Positions 31,478 through 40,000 of a stretch of DNA of 64,000 nucleotides are shown piece by piece. The DNA comes from JANXQG01 sp964615095. Lineage in GTDB: Bacteria; Planctomycetota; Planctomycetia; Pirellulales; Thermoguttaceae. Both the position numbers and the translations under genes were made by a program. The stretch lies in the NCBI GenBank assembly GCA_964615095.1, contig CAZTPX010000029.1, forward strand, positions 11,079-75,078, given 5' to 3'. The notes under the pieces were generated by a model. The model had not been told where the DNA came from. It ran no database searches and was given only the letters and a program-made list of their open reading frames with translations. Position 1 is the stretch's first letter. Each line of letters starts with the position of its first letter.

Positions 31478-33616
31478 TTACCTCGGAATCGGCAAAACTA
31501 CCGTGGCGTCCTCATTGAGGGTGGCCTCGCCTTCCTTGCCGTCGATACGATAGCGGATCCGCAAGTGCTTGACGACGCCGGAGGCCGGGTCGCCGCCAAA
31601 CGACTCGTTGTAGCTCGACGAGGGCAGGAAGATGACGCGGAAGTTGCGGGCATAACGGCGGAGGATTGCGGTCACGTCCTTCACCTGGCCGCCCTCGCCG
31701 TACTCGGCCTTGAGGATCTCCAGCTTCACCGTCTTGTGCCCGGCCTGGGCCAGGGCCTTGCGCAGCTCGATCGAATTTCCGCCACTGGCCCGTTCGATCC
31801 CCATCGCCACGATGGCGGCTTCCTCCTTCAAATCCGGCGCCTTGGCGGCCTCCAGGGCCAGGTCCAGCATCTCCGGACTGGGATAGCGGAGCAGAATCTC
31901 CAGCACCAAACGCTTGTCGTCGGGCCGCCGGGCAATCTCGAGGGCCGTGCGGCACATCGCCGCGCGGTCGGCCTGCGGAATGACGAACTGCCGGGCCAGG
32001 CGGATGTAGCCCCGCACCGCCCGCACCTGGCACTTTTCGTCCTTGGTGTTCTTCGCAAGATCCGTGAGCAAGGGGGCCGCGTCGACCGACTTCCATTGCC
32101 CCAGCAGGCGGAAGGCTGTGTCGCGCAACACTTCATCGCTCTGCCTGGCGGCGTCGCCCATGGCGGCCAACGCCCTCTGGCCGCCCAACGCGCCAAGGAC
32201 CTCCAGCAGCTTGCACTTCAGCGCCACCGGGGCCCCCGCCAGGGCGGCGGCCAGCCTCTCGCCGCAGGCCTCCGGGTCAGGCATCCGTTGCGAGGCGTCC
32301 TGCAATGCCTTGGCAATCGCGGCCGCTTCCTCATCGTTTTGCGCGGCGCGTAGTCGGGCAATCAGTTGGGGAAGCTCAGCGAATTGGATCGTCCCGCCTA
32401 GGGCGGTCAAGGCGGCGGCGCGGACCTTCGCATCGGCATCGTCGGCCGCCTTCCACAAAATTGGCGTTGCAGCAGCCACGTGCCGCCGTCCGGCCAGCTC
32501 AACGAGGATTTTTCCGGCCCCACCGCTGGCGGCTGGCAGCCGTTGGGCGATGAGATTGTCGATCGCCGGGCCTTGCAGGGCATCGATTACTCCCAGCGCG
32601 GCCTGCGCGATCGTCGCATCATCTTCCGCTGCCGCATCGAGCAGGATGGGCGCGCTCACCGCCTCGTCAACCCGTTTCAGGGCACGCAAGGCATAAACTC
32701 GCACCTGCGGGGAGCTGCCCTTGGCGGCCTTGACAATCTGCGGGACAACACTCGACTCGCCACGGTCGGCTAGCGCAAGGATCAAGAGCGATTGCCGCTG
32801 CGGGACGGCGCGGGCCAATTCGGCCGCCACGGCCTCGGTCGCCTCAGGACCGGGAAGTTCCCTCGCCACGAACAGCCCCAGGGCAAAGTGTTGCTTGTCG
32901 GCCGATTGCAGCTCTTTGACCAGCAGCGGCACACCCTCGGCCCCGCGGGCGAGAATCGCGCCGCGCGTCGCTTCCAAGATCCGTGTCTGCGGCAGGTCGG
33001 CTGCCCGGACAGCGTCGTAGAGCTTCACTGCCTCGGCGCTCTCGCCGTGTGCGCGGTTGCGCTCGGCGCAAAGAATGCACCCTTCGGCCACCGCCGAACG
33101 AACGGCCATCGGCTCGATCGCCAGCGAACTCCGCAGAGTGGCCACGGCCGCGTCGGTGCCGATGCGGCCCAGGGCCACGGCAGCAGCCGCGGCAACCTCG
33201 TGGTCGGAGTCCTCCAACAGCCCGATCAACCGATCGACCGCCTTCGTATCGTGGCGGACCGCCAGAGAATTGATCACGCCGACCCGCAACCGACCTTGCA
33301 ACTGTCCGCAGGCTGTCCGCAGGGCGTCGTCCGCCGAGATGTCGGGAATGACCTCCAGGGCAATCCGCGCCCAGCCAGAAAGTTCTGCCTGGGGAAGCAG
33401 CGCCGCCAGCGCCGGCACGGCGTCGCCGTCACCGATCAGTGCCAGCCGCTTACAGGCCAGGGCCTTGTCGGCCGGCGCGGCGTTGCCCTGCAGAAGCTCG
33501 ATAAGCTTTCTCTGTTCGGCGCGGGTATTGGCCTTCGCGGCTTTGTCGGCGGCGAGAGCGGGAATACACAGGACGGCAATGAGTGTCAGAAGAAAGAACG
33601 TTTTGAGGTATCGCAT
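31478..33616 (-). CDS. Exported HEAT-repeat protein
   Basis: A 712-residue protein from the ATG complementary to 33614-33616 (GGAG 8 bp upstream), with a signal peptide ('YLKTFFLLTLIAVLCIPALA'). About residues 35-600 are alpha-helical HEAT repeats of about 30-40 residues, for example 'AVDRLIGLLEDSDHEVAAAAAVALGRIG' in shortened form 'DHEVAAAAAVALGRIG' and 'DAKVRAAALTALGG'. The C-terminal about 80 residues form a separate beta domain ('FRVIFLPSSSYNESFGG', 'LRIRYRIDGKEGEATLNED'). HEAT scaffolds mediate protein contacts. The start lies 25 bp after the upstream Gfo/Idh gene, so the two are probably one operon. Confidence 0.8.
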   Translation of the reverse strand: MRYLKTFFLLTLIAVLCIPALAADKAAKANTRAEQRKLIELLQGNAAPADKALACKRLALIGDGDAVPALAALLPQAELSGWARIALEVIPDISADDALRTACGQLQGRLRVGVINSLAVRHDTKAVDRLIGLLEDSDHEVAAAAAVALGRIGTDAAVATLRSSLAIEPMAVRSAVAEGCILCAERNRAHGESAEAVKLYDAVRAADLPQTRILEATRGAILARGAEGVPLLVKELQSADKQHFALGLFVARELPGPEATEAVAAELARAVPQRQSLLILALADRGESSVVPQIVKAAKGSSPQVRVYALRALKRVDEAVSAPILLDAAAEDDATIAQAALGVIDALQGPAIDNLIAQRLPAASGGAGKILVELAGRRHVAAATPILWKAADDADAKVRAAALTALGGTIQFAELPQLIARLRAAQNDEEAAAIAKALQDASQRMPDPEACGERLAAALAGAPVALKCKLLEVLGALGGQRALAAMGDAARQSDEVLRDTAFRLLGQWKSVDAAPLLTDLAKNTKDEKCQVRAVRGYIRLARQFVIPQADRAAMCRTALEIARRPDDKRLVLEILLRYPSPEMLDLALEAAKAPDLKEEAAIVAMGIERASGGNSIELRKALAQAGHKTVKLEILKAEYGEGGQVKDVTAILRRYARNFRVIFLPSSSYNESFGGDPASGVVKHLRIRYRIDGKEGEATLNEDATVVLPIPR

Positions 33617-33641
33617 GAAAGTGCTCCGGGTAAGTGTTTCG

Positions 33642-34922
33642 TTAGAATCGCCAGGGGTCGCGGAGGGCTTCGCCGCGAAGGCGATTCGCTTCGTCGTCGC
33701 CAATGAATTCGTTCTTCTTGGGATCGTAGGTCAGTTTGCGGTTAAGGAAGATCGCAATGTTCATGGCGTGGCAGGTGATATGCGACTGGCAAGCCACCTG
33801 GGCGTTCGCCCGCGGCAGGCCGCGCGACTTCACGCAGTCGAGGAAATCGCGAACGTGGTAAGTGGCCGGGTAACCGCCGATCTCGGCCACCTTCTTTCCC
33901 GCCAGCAACGTGGGTGAACTGAGCACGAGTTGCCCGCTATCGCCCGTTTCCACCCAGCCGGTGCTGCCCTCGTAACGCACGGGGCAAGACCCCAGCGGCA
34001 ACCAGCCGTCGTTACGGGCCACCAGCTTCACGCCGCTGGCATAGCGAGCCGTGGCCTGACCGTTTTCGATGGGAAAGAACTCGACCGGGGCAGTGTCGTC
34101 GGCCTTGGCGGCCCACTGGCATTGGTCGATACAATGCGAGCCCCATTCCAGGCATCCGCCGCCGACCATGCCGCCGCCCTTCTCAAATTCGGCGCTCAGC
34201 AATCCCGCGTTGTACGGCCGCCAGGCGGCCGTGCCCAGGAACATGTCCCAATCGACCACGTCCTTGGACGGCTCGGGCTGGGCGGTGGGCCAGCCGCTGC
34301 TATGAGTGCCCAGCCCGCCGGGATGCGCATGGACGGTTTGCAGCTTGCCCAATTTGCCCTGGCGCGCAAGTTCCGCGGCGAACTCGAAGTGCGGCAGGTT
34401 CCGTCGCTGCATGCCACCCTGGAAGACGCGGGCCGTGCGGTGGATCGTATCGGCTAAAGCGATGCTCTCCATGATGTTCTTGGAGCAAGGCTTTTCGCAA
34501 TACATGTCCTTACCCGCCTTGGCGGCGAAGATGGAGAGCAGGGCGTGCCAGTTCGAGCCGGTTGTGATCAGCACGGCGTCGATGTCGGACCGCGCCAGCA
34601 GATCGCGGAAGTCGCGATAGGCGGGGCAATTGGCCAGCTTGTATTGTTCCTCGATGCGGCCTTTCACGGCCTTGCGGCGATCCAGGCGGACGTCGCAGCA
34701 GGCGGCGAAGCGGACATCGGGCTGTTCCATGAAGCAGCCGATAACATACGAGCCGCGGCCGCCGATGCCGATCGAGCCCATCACGATCTGTTCGCTGGGC
34801 GGCACAGCGCCGTTCTTGCCCAGCACTGAGGCGGGGATCAGGTAAGGCACGGCCAAGGCAGCTCCGGCGTGCAGGGCCGTTTTCAGGAAGTGTCGTCGTT
34901 CTGCGCGTTTGGATTCGAGCAT
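33642..34922 (-). CDS. Gfo/Idh/MocA family oxidoreductase, Tat signal
   Basis: A 426-residue protein from the ATG complementary to 34920-34922. The N-terminus has 'AERRHFLKTALHAGAALAV' (RR 8-9). The Rossmann motif reads 'IGIGGRGSYVIGCF', and the cofactor motif is the standard E-K-P in 'MYCEKPCSKNI'. The C-terminal alpha/beta domain carries 'CLEWGSHCIDQCQWAAK'. It belongs to the exported planctomycete group of this family, with bound NAD(P) and probably a sugar-type substrate. It is followed by the HEAT-repeat gene 25 bp downstream. The region upstream (34923-35122) shows no further gene. Confidence 0.88.
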   Translation of the reverse strand: MLESKRAERRHFLKTALHAGAALAVPYLIPASVLGKNGAVPPSEQIVMGSIGIGGRGSYVIGCFMEQPDVRFAACCDVRLDRRKAVKGRIEEQYKLANCPAYRDFRDLLARSDIDAVLITTGSNWHALLSIFAAKAGKDMYCEKPCSKNIMESIALADTIHRTARVFQGGMQRRNLPHFEFAAELARQGKLGKLQTVHAHPGGLGTHSSGWPTAQPEPSKDVVDWDMFLGTAAWRPYNAGLLSAEFEKGGGMVGGGCLEWGSHCIDQCQWAAKADDTAPVEFFPIENGQATARYASGVKLVARNDGWLPLGSCPVRYEGSTGWVETGDSGQLVLSSPTLLAGKKVAEIGGYPATYHVRDFLDCVKSRGLPRANAQVACQSHITCHAMNIAIFLNRKLTYDPKKNEFIGDDEANRLRGEALRDPWRF

Positions 34923-35122
34923 GGCGTGATTCCTAGGATAGGGGAATACATGGCCGGCTGTCAACACAGCCGCGGCGGGGAAGGAATATAGGTAGGCGGT
35001 CGGAATCCCAGTGGCACATCCGGCCGACTGCCATCATAACCGACCGTTGGGGAAATTGCCAAGGTTTTTTTTGAGGAAAGGCGCTCGCATTACCGGCCTT
35101 TGCGGGAAAATCCCGCTACTCC

Positions 35123-36286
35123 ATGATCCGTGTGGCGCGCGGTCAAGATGGCGTGTTGTATTCGATGAACCTGGACGGAACCGGTTACCAGGTGCTCCAT
35201 AATTTTTCTGGCGCCGACGGTAATCAGCCGGAATCGGATTTGACTTTCGCGGGAACGACGCTCTTTGGCACAGCCCAATTTGGCGCTCAAGGCGGAGGCG
35301 CTGGCAACGGCACAGTTTTCAGCTACAACACCCTCAATGCAAGTTTTCAAACTGTGTATCAGTTCGCCGGCGCGTTTACGGATGCGGCAACTCCGATGGC
35401 CGGCTTCACAGCCGTTGGAAACACACTATACGCCGAAACATGGGAAGGGGGCAGCGGCAACGGTGGAGCCATTATCCGGCTGAATTCCGATGGCACAGGT
35501 TACAGCATGGTAAAGAGCCTGGGTGGGTTTGGGACGCCGCAACCTGGCTCCCAACCCGAAGCAGATCTTATTCAAGTGGGTTCGAAATTATACGGAACAA
35601 CCAATGCGGGAGGAGCTTACGGCAACGGAACGATCTTCAGCCTCGATCTAAACACCTTCGCGCTGAATTATTTGTACAGTTTCGGCTCGGTTGCCAACGA
35701 CGGTTCGAAGCCGCATGGAAATCTCTTGCTGGATGGCAGCGAGTTATATGGAATCACAACTGACGGCGGAAGCGCGAACGACGGCGTGTTGTTCAGTTTC
35801 AATACGACTTCGTCCACGTACAATGTGCTCCACGACTTTGGTGGCACGGCTGACGGCGCCAACCCAATGGGCGGGTTGGTGCTGGTTGATTCGCTACTGT
35901 ACGGAACTGCGTCGGCGGGCGGGAGTACAGGGGATGGCATCGTCTATAGCTTTGATCCGGCCACTGACAATTTGGCGATCGTTCACAGTTTCATGGGGAC
36001 GCCAAACGATGGCCAGAACCCGCACTCCGATCTCACGTCCCTCGGCAATACGATTTACGGAACGACGTATGGCGGAGGAACTAATGGGGCAGGCACATTG
36101 TTTTCCATCGCCGTTTCTGAGCCAAGTACCCTCGTCCTTCTCGCCGCCGGTGCCATCGGCCTTCTCGGCTACGGTTGGCGCCGAAGGGTAGCAAGAACTG
36201 CGAAGCCAGCGGCCCTCGACGAAGACGCCCACCCATCCTGGCCTTCGCATGCGTCCCAGGCGAGCGCGGCACGACGGGCAGCTTGA
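35123..36286 (+). CDS. GloVer-repeat PEP-CTERM protein, N-terminus truncated (first gene of the surface-protein array)
   Basis: A 387-residue frame made of GloVer-type tandem repeats of about 50 residues ('LYGTTNAGGAYGNGTIFSL', 'LYGITTDGGSANDGVLFSF', 'IYGTTYGGGTNGAGTLFSI'). A PEP-CTERM-like anchor follows near residue 332 ('SEPSTLVLLAAGAIGLL', then 'WRRR'). After the Arg cluster comes the array-wide tail ('RTAKPAALDED' ... 'ARRAA'). No signal peptide is present: the frame is closed by TGA at 35072-35074, so the 5' end appears lost. The tail is frameshifted in its middle relative to the other two genes but returns to 'ARRAA', which implies compensating indels. May be a pseudogene. Confidence 0.7.
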   Translation: MIRVARGQDGVLYSMNLDGTGYQVLHNFSGADGNQPESDLTFAGTTLFGTAQFGAQGGGAGNGTVFSYNTLNASFQTVYQFAGAFTDAATPMAGFTAVGNTLYAETWEGGSGNGGAIIRLNSDGTGYSMVKSLGGFGTPQPGSQPEADLIQVGSKLYGTTNAGGAYGNGTIFSLDLNTFALNYLYSFGSVANDGSKPHGNLLLDGSELYGITTDGGSANDGVLFSFNTTSSTYNVLHDFGGTADGANPMGGLVLVDSLLYGTASAGGSTGDGIVYSFDPATDNLAIVHSFMGTPNDGQNPHSDLTSLGNTIYGTTYGGGTNGAGTLFSIAVSEPSTLVLLAAGAIGLLGYGWRRRVARTAKPAALDEDAHPSWPSHASQASAARRAA

Positions 36287-36837
36287 TCGAGCGCGTCGAA
36301 GGCCCACGCTGCTGACTATCCATTTCTTATAGTCGACGTGGCCGTTGGCCCGATTTGTCAATGCAGACCAAGCGTATTCTCGCATGTTTTGCTGTGGCAA
36401 TTCACCGGTCGTCCGGTGAATTGCGGCCCAACGCGGTACATGCCGCGGTAAATCTGCCCCGTGCCGCAACATCAACCCACCCTTGTGGCCAATGTGGGCC
36501 ATCTCGCTCGCTGGCAAATGCTCGATCAATCTGCAATAAATCTCATAGCGGCATTTGACAAACCGATGACGCCGTATTAAATTGCACGTTGTTCCAGCAC
36601 GGAACCCTACACGTATGGAGGTTGTTCCGGAACACGGGCGGCACGGGTGTGCAGCCCATACGCATGGCAATTCATTGCAGGCAGCGTTGCGCGTAACGAG
36701 CACGGTAGCAGCCCCATAGCCCGGCGGGGATCCTATTTACTCAGCTGCACCGGCGCGGCTCACTTTGACGGCGACTCTCAAGCGAGTCTCGCACTGCGCG
36801 CCTATCTTTCGCTGCTTCGTTCTCCCTTGAGTGTCTT
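36287..36837 (+). repeat. Array repeat R1 (about 551 bp intergenic block)
   Basis: The segment right after the first PEP-CTERM gene, up to GTGTCTT at 36837, is nearly identical to 42214-42765 (R2). Its first and middle parts also match 45180-45489 (R3). The match continues upstream into the last codons of the genes. Differences are mainly substitutions, with small indels around 36420-36450. It contains the promoter at 36555-36583 and the leader hairpins. No open frame is preserved between copies in a coding-like way. Noncoding function plus recombination substrate is my reading. Confidence 0.85.
36555..36583 (+). promoter_or_regulatory. Sigma70-like promoter in R1
   Basis: TTGACA at 36555-36560, 17-bp spacer, TAAATT at 36578-36583. 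The same boxes with the same 17-bp spacing recur in R2 and R3. The predicted start lies about 490 bp upstream of the second PEP-CTERM gene, implying a long leader. A GTTCC-AGCAC-GGAAC hairpin (36591-36605) starts 8 nt after the -10 box, followed by the palindrome GTTCCGGAAC (36624-36633). Confidence 0.65.
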
Positions 36838-37074
36838 TTTTGGCGGAGCGTTGCGCGATCGCGGTGCAGCCTTAAGATGCGGACAAGATATTTGTGTACT
36901 CAAGGAGAAGACGGATGTTTGGCGGGTTGTCCCTCTTGACGGTTCCCATGCGGTTGGAGCCTCTTCCCTTGCTTTTGCAGGCGGCAATCCCTCCCGGCTT
37001 TTGAAGCCTGGGCGGATTTTCGCTTGGGATCGTGATTCCGGGACGGCTAAGTACTGGAAGAAGAGGGCAGATTC

Positions 37075-40000
37075 ATGTCTTGGAAACCGTTATTGTCGGC
37101 AATTCTCGTTTTCGGTTGCCTTTCCGCCGGAGCCGGCGCACAGAACATCAACACCTTATACACGTTCAGCGGAGGCTATGACGGCGGTGCTGTGGACGGG
37201 GCCTTGACGCTCAGCGGCTCGGTCCTCTACGGCACGACCGAAATGGGCGGCGCTTATAGCCAGGGCGACGTCTTCAGCATACCTGTTACCGGCGGCAGCG
37301 TTACGGTGCTGTCCTCGCTGAGCGGCGCCCCAAGCGGTTTCACGCTGGGTCTCGCCGGCGTGACCCTGGTCGGCTCTACCCTGTATGGCACGACCTACGG
37401 CGGCGGCGCCGATTACGATGGCTCGGTCTTCAGCGTCCCTGTGACTGGCGGCCCTGAGACGACTTTGCTTTCGTTCACGGGCACGGGGGGCGCATGTCCC
37501 GGCGTGGGCCCTATCGGCAGCCTGACGCTTGTCGGCTCGACCTTCTACGGCATGACACGAGACGGCGGCGCTTACGGCGATGGCAACGTCTTTTGCGTGA
37601 ACATCAACGGCAGCGGGTACAAGAACCTGTTGAATTTCAACGGGACGAACGGCCAGAATCCCTACGGCGGCTTGACCCTCGGCGGATCGAGTTTCTACGG
37701 GTTGACCTACAGCGGAGGAACTGACGGCGCGGGTAGCGTCTTTAGCATGCCCGTCGGCGGCGGCAGCGCGACGACTCTGTACTCGTTCCAGTGGTACGAC
37801 GCGCCCTGCTATCCCAAGGGCAACTTGGTCCTCAGCGGCACGACCCTCTACGGGACCACGTGGAACGGCGGCGCCTGCGGATACGGCACGGTCTTCAGCA
37901 TGCCCGTCAGCCGCGGCACGCCGACGGTCCTTTTGAACTTCAACGGCGCCAACGGCGAGTATCCGCCCGGTTACCTGACGCTTGTGGGCTCAACGCTCTA
38001 TGGGGTGGCCCAGATGGGTGGCGCGGCCAATAACGGCACGGTCTTCAGCGTCTCTATCAATGGTGGATCGTCGGGAATCATCTCCTTGAGCGCAAGCAAC
38101 GGGTATTTTCCACAGGGCGGGCTGACGCTCTCAGGGTCAACATGGTACGGAACGGCTTCGGGCGGCATCAACGGCGCAGGCACCGTCTTCAGCCTTCCGC
38201 TTTTCTCTCCCGCAAGCACTTGGAACGTGGATGCCGGCAGCAACTGGTCGGCCGTCGCCAACTGGGGAAACGGGACACCTGCCGGCATGGACGCTCAGGC
38301 AACGTTCGGCAACGCGATCACCGCGCCAAGGTCGATCGCCGTCGATATGGCGGTCACCTTAGGAACGCTGACGTTCAATAGTTCCCAAAGCTACACGATA
38401 GCCGGGCCGCAGGCCGTTACTCTCCAGGCAAGCGCAGGGGACGCCGCCATCAACGTCTCCGGCAGCCACCAGATTTTCGCGCCGCTGGTCCTGGCCAGCG
38501 CTACCGACGTGACCGTCAACAACAGCACGGACACATTGACCGTGCGCGGCAGCATCAGCGGGCCGGGCACGCTCAATATGAACGGCGCCGGCACGCTCGT
38601 CCTCGGCGGCGCGAACACCTATAGCGGCGGCACGAGTGTTAGCGGCGGGACACTTCAGTTGGCGCATCCGCTGGCGGTGCAAAACAGCACGGTCAGCATG
38701 ACTTCCAGCGGTTGCTTGGCGTTCGCCCCGGGGGTCACCAATCCGGTGTTGGGCGGCCTGGCCGGCGCCGCCAACATCGCCCTGGCAACCGCCGCCTCCG
38801 AGGCGGTGACGCTCCAAGTGGGCGGCAACGGCCAAAACACGATCTACAGCGGCGCATTGCGCGGTCCGGGCGGCCTGATCAAGGAGGGGACGGGCACCTT
38901 GACCCTTGCCGCGTCCGGCACCTACACCGGTCCCACGGTGATTGCCGGCGGGGTGCTTCAGCTTTCAAACGCCATCAACGGCAGCAGCGTCGGCGTCCAT
39001 TTCGTAGGTAATGGCGGCGCCGTCTCCGGTTCGGCGGGTGTTGTGCCGATGGGCAACTGGAACAATGAGTCGGGCTACGCCTTCAGCGCTAGCCCATTGA
39101 CGAATAACTCCGGCCAGGCGAGTGGTGCGACATTTTCCCTCAACGGCGCCACCAGCGTTTGGTGCACTGGCAGCGCCAACCAACTGTTGAACGGTTACGT
39201 TAACGTCAGCGGGGGCAGCATGGCGTTCACCGTGAGCGGCATTCCCTATGCCAGGTACAGCATCTATGCGTATGTCGGCGATTTCAACTTCGGCACCAAG
39301 GAAGAAGCAACCGTCAACGGCGCCACCTATTACTTCGCCACCGAGGGCCGCGCACCGACCACCTACACGGCAATCACCAGCACGAACTCGTCGAGTTATC
39401 AGTTGGGCAACTACATCGAGGTCGACGGACTGACCGGAGCGAGCCAAGCCGTGACGGTTGGCGGAACCGCGCAGCAATACGGCGGGCTGTGCGGCGTCGA
39501 GATCGTCAACACATCGCCGGTCAGCGGCGTGAACGTGCTGCCGGCCACGACGGCGTTGTCGCTCGCCAGCGGCGGCACACTGGACCTCGGCGGCGGCAGC
39601 CAGCAGGTGGCCTCGCTTTCGGACCAGACGCCCGGCAGCGGCGGCAGCATTATCAACAGCGGGACGAGCGCCTCGGTCCTGACGATCAGCGCAACGGGCG
39701 ACTCGACCACCTTCAGCGGGACGATCCGCGGCGGCGGCACGTTCCGCGCGATCAGGCTGGTGATGAGCGGCAGTGGCGCCCAGACGCTGGCGGGCAGCAA
39801 CAGCTACACGGGTGGCACGACGATCAACTCAGGCACGCTCGAGGCCGCCGGCACTGCGTCGCTGCCCGGTTATGCGACAGCCGGGAAACTCACCGTTGCC
39901 AGCGGCGGCATGTTCGCCGTCGGCGCGGGCGGCAGTGGCTGGACACCGACCAACATCGCTTCGCTGCTGGCGGCCAACGGCGGCAATTTCGCCAGCGGCT

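Noticed and set aside
36664..36680. Possible sigma54 promoter TGGCAATTCATTGCA in R1 and R2
   Set aside because: The GG to GC distance is one base shorter than the sigma54 consensus requires, and a good sigma70-like promoter lies upstream in all three blocks.
35894..36703. Long minus-strand open frame across the first array gene end and R1, partly repeated in R2 (42365-42631)
   Set aside because: The similarity of the two frames is explained by the DNA repeat. Differences between copies include indels and are not biased to third codon positions, and there is no ribosome binding site.
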